The notes under the pieces were generated by a model. The model was not told the origin of the DNA, did not search any database, and saw only the letters and a program-made list of their open reading frames with translations. A stretch of DNA of 48,178 bases, from positions 1 through 48,178 of the forward strand of contig NZ_DGDC01000004.1 in assembly GCF_002385225.1 (NCBI RefSeq), given 5' to 3'. Of this stretch, positions 40,363 through 48,178 are shown one piece after another (the first letter of the stretch is position 1; every line of letters starts with the position of its first letter). Position numbers and translations under genes: made by a program. This stretch comes from Psychrobacter sp. UBA3962. GTDB lineage: Bacteria > Pseudomonadota > Gammaproteobacteria > Pseudomonadales > Moraxellaceae.

Positions 40363-42453
40363 TTATTTGTTAGCCTTTTTTTCACTGACACTAATCGTAG
40401 AGCTTGGCTCACGACGACGACGCGTGGCCGGCACTCGATCACTTTTAGGAATAACTTTATCAGTAAGGGCTACTGGGGTTGAGCTTGGTTTTTCAGTTTT
40501 TACCTGCTTCTGCTTAGACGCTGTCACTTTTGGCTCAGGCGTAGAGGCTACTAATTGCTTAGGACTAGCTGACTGACTGTTCTCTACTTTAGCCTCAGAG
40601 GCAGTCTTAGCGGTTAACGCTTGTGGCTGTTTTTGCTTCTCAGCAACACTCTGCTCACTTTTGGCTGCTTGCATGCGTTCAGAGTATGACAGCGTTTGGC
40701 TAGGCTGACGACGTCGACGCTGACTGGGGATAGGCTCCGCTTTTGGTAATAACACCACATCTTTTTTTACCACCAACTGCGAAGAAACCACCTTGTCTGT
40801 GCTGGTTTTAGCAATGTTCTTTGAAGCAGGCTTAGCTGTACTTGAAGGCTCATTTTGCTTTGTTGACTGAGCTGTCTTAGCAGTTGCTTGATGCGCTTCA
40901 GTCTGCTCAACCTGCTGCTTATCAATATCAGATTGCTGTGGCACTTGTTTTGCCATTTTATCTGCATTGATGGTAAATAGCGGGCTTGGCTGGCTTTTTT
41001 GAGAGGTTTGCTCACCTGCCAACTTACCTAAAGAGAGCTTTTCAAGTTGCGCTCTTTCGGCAGCATAGTGTTTATTTTGGGTAGGGCTACTGCCTTCTTT
41101 TTGCTTAGGAGGTTTGGGGCTATAAGCAGCAGTTTGATTATTCGCTTTAGCCACCGGACTGTTTTGATCGTCCTGACGGTTTCGGTTGCGATTGCGGTTA
41201 CGGCTTGATTTACTAGCACCGCGGCGACTGTCTCCAGCAAAACTATCAATGGCTTGTTGCTTTTGTTTTTCTGATAATGTCTGATACGTTTGCCACCACT
41301 CTCCCATACCATTGGTAGACTCAGACAGCGGATTCAACTCATCATCACACTGCTCACGCAATAATAAGAAGTCAAAAGCCGCTCTAAATCGAGGATGCTC
41401 TGCCAACTGTGGAATCTGCTTCACTCTAGGATTGGCAAGTTTGGGCTGCATCACCCAAATATCACGGATAAACTGCTCGGCAAAACGCGGAATCGCAGTC
41501 TTAATACGCTGACGGTCAATAACTTTACTGGCAGCTTGTAGCTGAGCATCATGAAAAGGCATGTTTTTCTTTTTAAACTTAGCCAATTGATGCAAGTAAT
41601 TGTCCCAAAGTAGCGCTGCATAGAAGAAAGCGGGGTTGATACTTTTACCCAAAGCAATTCGCTTATCAGTATTGATAGCAACTTGATTTACCAATCTGCT
41701 GGGCTGCTCTGGTGGATAGATAATTAGATGACGAATGGCGCCATATTCAAACAATAACGGCAATAAAGGCACTAAATAACCGCCCGTGAACATCTTCTGC
41801 GATTCATCATACAGTCTGTGCGGAGAAACCTGATCCAGCAAAGCCCAGTTGTCATCATGAAACTGCTCTGATAATTCTTTATCAAATTCGAACCCAAGTT
41901 TGGCTTTAAAGCGTAAAGCGCGTAGTAATCTGACTGGGTCTTCTTCGATACGCAAAGGCGCATGCCCCAACAATCTAAGGGTTTTATTTTTGATATCATC
42001 TAACGCATTACAAAAGTCATGTACTACCCCTTTCAAAGGCTCGTAATACATAGCGTTGATGGAAAAATCGCGGCGGGCAAAGTCTTGATGAATATCGCCC
42101 CAAACGTTATCGCGGACGATCATACCATCACTGGTAGTATGCTCGTTACCAGTAGGGGGCGCACGGAAAGTGGCCACCTCAATCATGTCACGGCCTGAAT
42201 ACACATGTGCCAATTGAAAACGACGCCCAATAATACGGCAACGCTTGCCAAACAAGTCTTTCACTTCATGCGGTCTTGCATCAGTTACGGCATCAAAGTC
42301 TTTTGGATTGAGACCTAAAAGTGTGTCACGGACCCCACCACCGACAATATAAGCCTCAAAACCAGCTTTAGTCAAAGTGGCAATCACTTCAATAATCGAA
42401 TTGGGTAAATCCGCCTTACTTAACCCTAACTGCTTGGCTGAACGTTCTGCCAT
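40363..42453 (-). CDS. pcnB: Poly(A) polymerase I with long basic low-complexity C-terminal extension
   Basis: PcnB adds 3' poly(A) tails to RNAs and so promotes their decay. The 696-residue protein has the nucleotidyltransferase motif YIVGGGVRDTLLG (35-47), catalytic Asp52 and Asp54 (KDFDAVTDA), the tRNA-nucleotidyltransferase-like RRDFSINAM, and helical RNA-binding parts to about 405. The rest (about 406-696) is not in the E. coli enzyme: Gln, Lys, Ser, Thr, Pro and Ala rich, with an alternating Arg-Asn tract (418-426) and two similar Arg-rich blocks exactly 100 residues apart (575-593 PSQRRRRQPSQTLSYSERM; 675-693 PATRRRREPSSTISVSEKK). The tail is probably disordered. It is the first gene of the folK-panBC string. 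Confidence 0.93.
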   Translation of the reverse strand: MAERSAKQLGLSKADLPNSIIEVIATLTKAGFEAYIVGGGVRDTLLGLNPKDFDAVTDARPHEVKDLFGKRCRIIGRRFQLAHVYSGRDMIEVATFRAPPTGNEHTTSDGMIVRDNVWGDIHQDFARRDFSINAMYYEPLKGVVHDFCNALDDIKNKTLRLLGHAPLRIEEDPVRLLRALRFKAKLGFEFDKELSEQFHDDNWALLDQVSPHRLYDESQKMFTGGYLVPLLPLLFEYGAIRHLIIYPPEQPSRLVNQVAINTDKRIALGKSINPAFFYAALLWDNYLHQLAKFKKKNMPFHDAQLQAASKVIDRQRIKTAIPRFAEQFIRDIWVMQPKLANPRVKQIPQLAEHPRFRAAFDFLLLREQCDDELNPLSESTNGMGEWWQTYQTLSEKQKQQAIDSFAGDSRRGASKSSRNRNRNRNRQDDQNSPVAKANNQTAAYSPKPPKQKEGSSPTQNKHYAAERAQLEKLSLGKLAGEQTSQKSQPSPLFTINADKMAKQVPQQSDIDKQQVEQTEAHQATAKTAQSTKQNEPSSTAKPASKNIAKTSTDKVVSSQLVVKKDVVLLPKAEPIPSQRRRRQPSQTLSYSERMQAAKSEQSVAEKQKQPQALTAKTASEAKVENSQSASPKQLVASTPEPKVTASKQKQVKTEKPSSTPVALTDKVIPKSDRVPATRRRREPSSTISVSEKKANK

Positions 42454-42524
42454 GCATCTACTCCCTACAAACTAACAAAAGCCCATGATTACCCGCCAAA
42501 TTTGCGGCTAAGTAAACTAAGGCA

Positions 42525-42554
42525 TATATAATCGCTAGTGTAACAAATTTTCAA
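42525..42554 (-). promoter_or_regulatory. Candidate promoter of the pcnB-folK-pan string
   Basis: Read on the minus strand: TTGAAA (42554-42549), 18-base spacer, TATATA (42530-42525). The predicted start near 42518 gives a leader of about 65 bases. Confidence 0.45.
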
Positions 42555-42598
42555 GGTTGATGCCCAACATACTGAGCCTTGGTAATATTAATATCTGC

Positions 42599-43195
42599 TT
42601 AGTAATTATTGCCATAATAATGCTTTGAATTAGCACCAATTAACAAACCAACGCAGAGACCGCCAAAGTGAGCCGCGAAAGAAATACCCGTTTGGGGCAT
42701 AAGCCCTTCTTTTAATATGAACCAGTAGCTGGCTCCCATTAATATACAGGCCAACAAATAACCCCAACGTCTCGCAAAAACGGCACCCCCGATCATATAA
42801 CCCAGCATCGCAAATATTAATCCTGAGGCTCCAATATGGATAGAGAACGGCGACCCCAATCCCCAGGTCATTAATCCAGAGCCAATAATTAGCTTTACTA
42901 TCGTTCGATAAGCATTACGCTCAAATAGCCCAAATAAAAATAATATTTGTACTAAAACAAGGGTGTTTCCCATTAAATGAGCAAAATTACCATGCATGGT
43001 CCAAGAGGAGGTAACCCCAATCAAACTATTTAGGCTTAGACTGCGCGGAATAATACCTAGCGCATTCCAAAAATTAAACAATATCGTACTGTTTAAAATA
43101 TACATGCCCCATATGGGAATCAAGACGAAACCATAAAGGCCAATCACCTGGCTAAGACGATGTTTAATAAGACTAAATAGTTTCTGCCAATTCAT
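42599..43195 (-). CDS. Rhomboid-family intramembrane serine protease
   Basis: This 198-residue integral membrane protein has about six helices. The catalytic dyad is Ser124 (IGASGLIFAMLGYMI) and His176 (FAAHFGGLCVG). The first-loop motif HGNFAHLMGNTLVL, with His68, His73 and Asn77, supplies the oxyanion and structural residues. It should cleave membrane-spanning segments of other proteins; the substrate is unknown. It is close to the minimal rhomboid size, with no extra domains. The ribosome site is weak. No functional link to its neighbours is evident. Confidence 0.88.
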   Translation of the reverse strand: MNWQKLFSLIKHRLSQVIGLYGFVLIPIWGMYILNSTILFNFWNALGIIPRSLSLNSLIGVTSSWTMHGNFAHLMGNTLVLVQILFLFGLFERNAYRTIVKLIIGSGLMTWGLGSPFSIHIGASGLIFAMLGYMIGGAVFARRWGYLLACILMGASYWFILKEGLMPQTGISFAAHFGGLCVGLLIGANSKHYYGNNY

Positions 43196-43345
43196 ATATA
43201 TCGCCCTATCGTAGGGATTTTAAACGCCCTATTTTGTAATAACAAAGCCCTTAAACACCCTTTAATTTGGATGTAAATAACGACTGCTTAAAACTATATA
43301 ACTATATAACTACGCCCTACTATAAACAGGTCAGCTAGAGAATAG

Positions 43346-44350
43346 TTAACCAGAACGTTTGGTTCTAGGGGTCCAAGTGTGTTTATAAAGCTTGGAGGTG
43401 GAGTGATAAGGCACTAAGGCAGTGGGCACATAGTTTCTGGCAGCCTCAATGTGCTGAATGGAATCATCAAAAAAGATATGCGGAGCAAAGGTTTTTAACA
43501 CTGAGGTTTTTTCAAGTCCCCCCAAAAAAAATGCCATATCTACTGAAACGCCCCAATCACGCAAGGTCTTAATAGCTCGTAAATCAGCCGGTGCATTACG
43601 GGCAGTAACTAAGGCAATCTGAATGGGCTGAGACTCTTCTGTACGAGGCAGCCTATCTTGTAACAATGATAGTTTTATTAATAAGTCTGCATAAGGCCCT
43701 TTTTCAATAGGTAAGTCAGTCATTTTAGCCTCCCTATCATGAAAGGCCTTGAGTCCTTTTTGCTTGTATAAAAGCTCGCCAGAGTCATCAAATAACACCG
43801 CATCTCCATCAAAGGCAATGCGTAATTGCTCGGTATCTAACTTGAAGGTGTTGACCGGTGTCGCATCCAATATAGCGCAGGCACAAATCTTGGCATCAGC
43901 CACACTTTGAGCGTCCTCTCTGTTGGTAGTCAAAAATAGATCTACCTTAAAGTCGGCGATATAATCCGCCACCTCACCGCCAGAAATAAACGCTGAACGG
44001 GTAATACACAAGCCACGTTTTCGAATAGCGTTTAATACCCGAATCCCCGTTTCAGGACAACTCTTTGAAATAATCACTACCTCAACTAAAGGAGCATTAT
44101 TTTGGTAGCTGCCCGGATGATTGTCTCTAGCACAGTTATTTAAATTTAATATGGCTTGAATTAATGGAAAGCCTGCTCCTATTTCTAGGGGATCATTTTC
44201 ATGTTGCTGCATATATTCCCGAAATCTTTGGGTGGCAGTTAAAGGATCTTGTTCAATCAACTGTTCACGATAGGTTTCGGATTCATTTAAATCAAAAAGT
44301 GCGGTTGCGGAGATCGCAACAATTAATGTATTTGAGAGATCTACAGCCAT
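43346..44350 (-). CDS. 5'-nucleotidase of the cytosolic NT5-I-like family
   Basis: This 334-residue protein resembles the bacterial 5'-nucleotidase family related to eukaryotic cytosolic 5'-nucleotidase I. Recognisable blocks are VVIISKSCPETGIRVLNAI, RSAFISGGEVADYIADFKVDLFLTTN, AFDGDAVLFDDSGE, and ALVTARNAPADLRAIKTLRDW with VDMAFFLGGLEKT and HIFFDDSIQHIE. It should dephosphorylate nucleoside 5'-monophosphates in the cytosol. The Asp-rich FDGDAVLFDD and FFDDS are consistent with HAD-like catalysis. It is alone between the rhomboid gene and the transporter; no clear partner. Confidence 0.85.
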   Translation of the reverse strand: MAVDLSNTLIVAISATALFDLNESETYREQLIEQDPLTATQRFREYMQQHENDPLEIGAGFPLIQAILNLNNCARDNHPGSYQNNAPLVEVVIISKSCPETGIRVLNAIRKRGLCITRSAFISGGEVADYIADFKVDLFLTTNREDAQSVADAKICACAILDATPVNTFKLDTEQLRIAFDGDAVLFDDSGELLYKQKGLKAFHDREAKMTDLPIEKGPYADLLIKLSLLQDRLPRTEESQPIQIALVTARNAPADLRAIKTLRDWGVSVDMAFFLGGLEKTSVLKTFAPHIFFDDSIQHIEAARNYVPTALVPYHSTSKLYKHTWTPRTKRSG

Positions 44351-44502
44351 TACTACCCAAGCCTCAATAAACCAGTGATTAACTAAATGAGTTATTATCC
44401 CATAAACGTCTGCATTTTATAGACCTATATACACCAGTTTAACTGACATTTAAAGAACGGTTTAACTTACTAATACCAATAAAACCATCATGGCACTGTG
44501 CC

Positions 44503-44547
44503 AAAAAACAAAAAACCACACCCTCTGTTAGAAGGTGTGGCAAAAAA
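44503..44547 (-). terminator. Terminator of the TRAP transporter operon
   Basis: CCACACC (44516-44522) pairs with GGTGTGG (44534-44540). On the minus strand six T follow. Confidence 0.82.
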
Positions 44548-44563
44548 TTGCTAATAGGTTAAG

Positions 44564-45853
44564 TTAATTTACAAGTATTAAAGAGATGGCAGGGAACGCG
44601 ACCAAAATAGCCAGTCGTACCACGTCTGAGACAATGAATGGCGCCACTCCCTTAAACATATCAGACAACTTAATGTGGGGTGCCATCGCCTTAATTACGA
44701 ATATGTTCATGCCCATGGGCGGAGTAATTAAGCCTAATTCAACCGTTAGTACTGCGATAATACCAAACCAAACTGGATCATAACCTAGAGCCACTACAAT
44801 CGGGAATACCACCGGGATAGTAATAACCAACATGGCTAGGGCATCCATAAATAGGCCCAATAAGAAGTACATCACTAAAATGCACAGTAGGACCACCATA
44901 GGACTAACCGCTAAGGTCCCAATCCAAGTTGCCAATGAGTAAGACAAGCGAGACACTGAGATGAAGTACCCCAACGCTTCTGCACCCAGTAGCATAAAGA
45001 ACACCACTGCAGACAACGCCAAAGTCTCAATCAATGACTGTTTAAGCCCATCCATACGCATGCCTTTGGCAAAGGCATAGGCCCATGATACAAAGGCACC
45101 TACAGCCGCACCCTCTGTCGGGGTAAACAAGCCAAAGAAAATACCTGCAATAATGATAATGAAAATGAAGCTGAAAGGGATAAGACCTGTTAATGACAAT
45201 AGCTTATCTTTCCAGCTTGTAGGCTCTCCTCGCTGGGCCAAATGAGGTTTCCAGCGTACCATGATCATCACGGTAATCGAATACATCACCATGCCTAATA
45301 TGCCCGGCAAAAAACCAGCGATAAACATATCGCCCACAGATTGCTGGGTCAAAATGGCATAGACCAGTAAAGCAATACTCGGTGGAATCATAATCCCTAA
45401 GGTGCCGCCTGCTGCTAAAATACCACAAGCAAAACCTGGCTGATAACCATACTTCTCCATCTGTGGCAGTGCCACTTTAGTCATGGTTGAAGCTGTGGCC
45501 AAAGAAGAGCCTGAGATAGACGCAAAAATACCGGAGGAACCAATCCCTGCAATACCAAGACTGCCTCTAACACCCCCGAAAATAGTACGTGTCGCTTCAA
45601 ATAATTTGCCTGCCATACCTGAGTGAGTGGCAAATACGCCCATTAAAATAAATAAAGGGATGGCACTAAAATCGTATTTTGCCAGTACGTCTACAGGTAA
45701 ATCTTTTAGCATCTGTACCGCACCATCTGGGGTAGTGACTGCACCAAAACCAACCAGACCAACACCTAGCATGGCTAAAGCCACTGGGACTCGAAAAACA
45801 ACGAGGAGGATCATAACGACTAGGCCGATAGCGCCAATAATTTCTGGACTCAT
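44564..45853 (-). CDS. dctM: TRAP transporter large permease (DctM type)
   Basis: This large membrane subunit of a tripartite ATP-independent periplasmic transporter drives uptake with a sodium or proton gradient. The 429-residue protein has about 12 helices, with family motifs FVATHSGMAGKLFEAT, FASISGSSLATASTM, and GGTLGIMIPPSIALLVYA, and GLITPPMGMNIFVI near the C terminus. The start codon overlaps the dctQ stop (ATGA), so the two are translationally coupled. A terminator follows. Confidence 0.92.
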   Translation of the reverse strand: MSPEIIGAIGLVVMILLVVFRVPVALAMLGVGLVGFGAVTTPDGAVQMLKDLPVDVLAKYDFSAIPLFILMGVFATHSGMAGKLFEATRTIFGGVRGSLGIAGIGSSGIFASISGSSLATASTMTKVALPQMEKYGYQPGFACGILAAGGTLGIMIPPSIALLVYAILTQQSVGDMFIAGFLPGILGMVMYSITVMIMVRWKPHLAQRGEPTSWKDKLLSLTGLIPFSFIFIIIIAGIFFGLFTPTEGAAVGAFVSWAYAFAKGMRMDGLKQSLIETLALSAVVFFMLLGAEALGYFISVSRLSYSLATWIGTLAVSPMVVLLCILVMYFLLGLFMDALAMLVITIPVVFPIVVALGYDPVWFGIIAVLTVELGLITPPMGMNIFVIKAMAPHIKLSDMFKGVAPFIVSDVVRLAILVAFPAISLILVN

Positions 45854-46377
45854 GCGCCTGTCTCCTCGGCGTCAAAGAACTCGCCTGTTTTAAAGATGTT
45901 GATGGATTCGATCAGTGATCGTATGGCTAGCAAAACACTTAAAAAAGCACTGATTAAGTAAATGGGCATCATTGAAATACGAAGATCTTGGGTTACCTTG
46001 CCAAACTCTATGGCATCAAAGGCACTCTCAATTAACCCCCAAGTAAAGAAAGCTCCGATTACAAAAAATCCCAACATAAACACACCCATCATATAGCCCT
46101 TCATGGCTCTGGACATTTTTTGGGTGAAGATATCAACGATAATTTGTGAGCGTTCGACAAAAGCGGCGAAAGCGGCTAGTAAAGCAAACAGCATGAAAAA
46201 AGATACAATCTCCACACTGCCCTTTACGGTAAAGCCAAAATCTCCGCCCGTAAGTTTAAAGACATAGCGAGCAACAACATCTAACATGGTTGTCAGAACA
46301 ATGATGATAAGACTAATACCACCAATGAACTGACAAAACCTTGAAATTAGAGTGCTGATCTTTAGCAAATAAGCCAT
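45850..46377 (-). CDS. dctQ: TRAP transporter small permease (DctQ type)
   Basis: This small membrane subunit of the same transporter bridges the binding protein and the large permease. The 175-residue protein has four hydrophobic helices (the first at about 17-38, GGISLIIIVLTTMLDVVARYV) and the family signature VARYVFKL. GAGGAG stands seven bases before the ATG. It starts 21 bases after dctP and overlaps dctM by four bases. Confidence 0.9.
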   Translation of the reverse strand: MAYLLKISTLISRFCQFIGGISLIIIVLTTMLDVVARYVFKLTGGDFGFTVKGSVEIVSFFMLFALLAAFAAFVERSQIIVDIFTQKMSRAMKGYMMGVFMLGFFVIGAFFTWGLIESAFDAIEFGKVTQDLRISMMPIYLISAFLSVLLAIRSLIESINIFKTGEFFDAEETGA

Positions 46378-46398
46378 AAGACAACTCCTCTAATTTAG

Positions 46399-47451
46399 TT
46401 AACCCTTACAAGCTGCGCTGGCCGCTTTTGCTTTTGCATAGACACCATCGGCGTCAAGACCTTGTGCCTTTAGATCATCAAGATACTTTTTCGTGCCTTT
46501 TTCAAGAGGTCCTTTCCAGTCCGGATCATTTAATGGATCTGGAATTTCAATGATTTCATCTCCCTTAGCTTTAGCGGCTTCAATTGCCATCAAGTCATGT
46601 TTATCAAATACCTCGCCTACTTTATTCGCCAGTGCCATGCCTGAGTGTTTATCCAGAATTTGTTTTAGGTCATCAGGTAAGCTTTCATATTTATCCTTAT
46701 TCATAGCCACCATCAAGGCTGAGCTATAGAAAGGAATATGAGTATGGTACTTAGTAATCTCATCAATTTTAAAGGCTGTCACGGCCTCCCATGGGAAGCT
46801 TAAACCATCGACCACACCGCGCTGTAATGAGGTATACATATCGTTAGCAGGCAAACCTACAGGAGAAGCCCCTGCGCTCTCAATAATGTCTCCTGCGACC
46901 GCTGAAGGACGACGAATTCGCATCCCTTTCATATCTTCAGGAGTACGAATTAATTTATTTGTGGTATGTAGCGATCCTGGACCAGCCCCATACATGAAGA
47001 GCACATGAGAATCTTGATACTCACTCGCGATGGTACCGTCTTCATATAAAGTCTGTAAGATACAACCCATTTGAGTGGCTGAATTTGATAAACCCGGAAG
47101 CTCGGCAACCTGAGTTAACGGAAAGCGACCGCTGGTATAGCCGTGAGCCTGTGAGCCAATATCAATAGTGCCTTTGACAGCAGATTCATAAGTAACATCT
47201 GCCTTACTAAGGCCGGCTGAAGGATACATTTCTATCTTTAGTCGACCATTAGACTCTTCTTCAATTTGCTTAGCCCATGGCTCAAATACTTCTGTACTAA
47301 TAGAAGAGGTGGCTGGCCAAAAATGAGAGAAACGTAAAACTGTGGTTTCTGTAGAAGCAGACCCTTTGGCAGAATCAGAAGATTGGTTTGAGCAGCCGGT
47401 AAGGCCTACGGCCAGTAAAAGAGCCATAGATAAAGAGGTACGTAATGACAT
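46399..47451 (-). CDS. dctP: TRAP transporter solute-binding lipoprotein (DctP type)
   Basis: This solute receptor of the transporter has 350 residues. Residues 1-20 form a lipoprotein signal with lipobox GLTGC (Cys20), so the receptor is tethered to a membrane instead of free in the periplasm as most DctP proteins are. The mature part has FSHFWPATS, the GTIDIG motif, and GMRIRRPS, whose Arg is expected to hold the carboxylate of the substrate. The substrate is unknown, probably an organic acid. The frame starts upstream at TTG 47457, but ATG 47451 has AAGGA eight bases before it. Confidence 0.9.
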   Translation of the reverse strand: MSLRTSLSMALLLAVGLTGCSNQSSDSAKGSASTETTVLRFSHFWPATSSISTEVFEPWAKQIEEESNGRLKIEMYPSAGLSKADVTYESAVKGTIDIGSQAHGYTSGRFPLTQVAELPGLSNSATQMGCILQTLYEDGTIASEYQDSHVLFMYGAGPGSLHTTNKLIRTPEDMKGMRIRRPSAVAGDIIESAGASPVGLPANDMYTSLQRGVVDGLSFPWEAVTAFKIDEITKYHTHIPFYSSALMVAMNKDKYESLPDDLKQILDKHSGMALANKVGEVFDKHDLMAIEAAKAKGDEIIEIPDPLNDPDWKGPLEKGTKKYLDDLKAQGLDADGVYAKAKAASAACKG

Positions 47452-47803
47452 TATCAATTCCTTTTGATAAATAAATAATAAACTCCATTAGTAATTAATA
47501 GAGCGTTTAATTTTAAACTTATAAAGGAGTTGATAATACGAGGGCTATCGGCCTATCTCTACTAAGATAAAGTAGTGCCGAAGTATAATGAAAATAGCAG
47601 ATAGATAGTAAGTCAGCATTGCTTCCAATACCTTCCTTGAGCCGACTTAATATATTCTCAACTCCTTTTAAGAATATAAGTCAAAATTAGCAGTCAAAAC
47701 GATATAAGTCAAATCATTTTAAGAAGATATTTAGCTAATACTGAATAAAGCCATAAGCTATTTTAGGTAAGTGCTTGTCAGCTATGCAATTATTGAAGCA
47801 CAT
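47452..47803. other. Intergenic region between dctP and the rRNA terminator
   Basis: No gene is evident in 352 bases. It holds a direct repeat ATATAAGTCAAA (47674-47685 and 47702-47713), and an 11-bp inverted pair AAAGGAGTTGA (47523-47533) and TCAACTCCTTT (47658-47668), 124 bases apart. The dctP promoter must lie here. Confidence 0.5.
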
Positions 47804-47841
47804 AAAAAAAGCCCCCATTCGAATTGAATGGGGGCTTTTAG
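47804..47841 (-). terminator. Terminator of the rRNA operon
   Basis: GCCCCCATTC (47811-47820) pairs perfectly with GAATGGGGGC (47826-47835), and three more pairs extend on A/T. On the minus strand seven T follow, just after 5S rRNA. Confidence 0.92.
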
Positions 47842-47850
47842 GGTATAGGG

Positions 47851-47965
47851 AGCTGACGATGACCTACTCTCACATGGGCGAACCACACTACCATTGGCGC
47901 AACGATGTTTCACTTCTGAGTTCGAGAAGGGATCAGGTGGTTCCATCGTGCTATTGTCGTCAGCA
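47851..47965 (-). rRNA. rrf: 5S ribosomal RNA
   Basis: Read on the minus strand, the conserved cores CGAACTCAGAAGTGAAAC, GATGG/AATGGTAGTGTGG and GAGAGTAGG of 5S rRNA are present in order, and the ends GCTGACGA and TCGTCAGC form helix I. Length is about 115 bases. The exact ends are approximate by one or two bases. It is the last gene of an rRNA operon that enters from the right edge. Confidence 0.95.
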
Positions 47966-48111
47966 AAGGGGGTATAGATATGAGTTGGTTAAGGGTTAGC
48001 TTAACTTTGTTTGACTATTATATCAGAACCTGAATCAAATATTATCAGGATGATATCGAAATAATTATAGCTTGCTCTTTATAAGGAGCTACAAAACCAC
48101 TTGGGTGTTGT
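47966..48111 (-). other. 23S-5S spacer of the rRNA operon
   Basis: This transcribed spacer of about 146 bases holds no tRNA. It contains a near-palindromic stem GCTCTTTAT/ATAAGGAGC at about 48074-48089 and an AT-rich middle, probably processing sites for RNase III and RNase E. Confidence 0.8.
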
Positions 48112-48178
48112 ATGGTCAAGCCAAACGAGCAATTAGTACAGGTTAGCTACACGCATCACTGCGCTTCCACACCCTGCC
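48112..48178 (-). rRNA. rrl: 23S ribosomal RNA, 3' end (partial)
   Basis: Read on the minus strand, GGAAGCGCAGTGATGCGTG, AGCTAACCTGTACTAATTGC and GGCTTGACCAT match the 3' end of gamma-proteobacterial 23S rRNA. Only about 67 bases are inside the window; the gene continues beyond the right edge. Confidence 0.93.

Noticed and set aside
40343..41512. Several plus-strand open frames opposite pcnB
   Set aside because: They arise from the low-complexity Lys/Gln/Ser codons of the pcnB tail and have no ribosome sites or recognisable products.
44491..44503. TGGCAC resembling a sigma-54 -24 element
   Set aside because: The required TTGCA-type -12 element at the right distance is absent (CAAAA instead); the sequence is a small palindrome next to the terminator.

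Overview
The window reads as a chromosomal segment of a gamma-proteobacterium of the Moraxellaceae, most like Psychrobacter. This is an inference from protein style and gene order (ispE / tRNA-Gln / prs / rplY / pth; ubiG / HAD phosphatase / yciK; dapA / lipoprotein / purC; folK / panB / panC), not from a database search. It is almost entirely core-genome DNA. I see no phage, insertion sequence, integrase, CRISPR array, toxin-antitoxin pair or defence island.

Layout. 1-4539: a small membrane protein and the fadB-fadA beta-oxidation operon on the minus strand. 4540-9832: plus-strand ispA, a large TPR protein, lolB and ispE, covering isoprenoid precursors and lipoprotein sorting. 9915-14625: two identical tRNA-Gln genes, then prs, rplY, pth, panD and a Ca/Na exchanger. 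14745-20483: a fatty-acid block with a FadL-type porin and 2,4-dienoyl-CoA reductase (minus) and a divergent acyl-CoA ligase (plus). 20586-24364, minus: a class V aminotransferase, two bacterioferritin subunits, bacterioferritin-associated ferredoxin behind a Fur-box-like site, and dsbA. 24811-27909, plus: ubiG, a HAD phosphatase (Gph or MupP), a YciK-type reductase and a DksA-like zinc-finger protein. 28088-33156: ompR without envZ, tex, and a saccharopine-dehydrogenase-like protein. 33761-36374, plus: dapA, a very short BamC-like lipoprotein, purC and a stand-alone YqfO/NIF3-insert domain. 36378-44350, minus: darP, rapZ, panC, panB, folK, pcnB, a rhomboid protease and a 5'-nucleotidase. 44564-47451, minus: a three-gene TRAP transporter. 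47851-48178, minus: 5S rRNA and the 3' end of 23S rRNA.

How it works together. Two loci serve fatty-acid use: fadBA for the thiolytic spiral, and FadL, FadH and the ligase for uptake, unsaturated chains and activation. panD, panB and panC supply pantothenate for the CoA these enzymes need. The iron-storage block pairs a ferroxidase-type subunit with a haem-ligand-type subunit and the ferredoxin that releases iron from such shells.

Most of the unexpected signal is between genes or at protein ends: a long hairpin between fadB and fadA; dyads on or beside promoters (TPR gene, second tRNA-Gln, fadH/ligase, dapA); 16-17 bp tandem duplications in spacers; a 290-residue basic low-complexity tail on PcnB; and a BamC-like lipoprotein cut down to its BamD-binding N-terminal part. 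I found no convincing wholly new multi-gene system.
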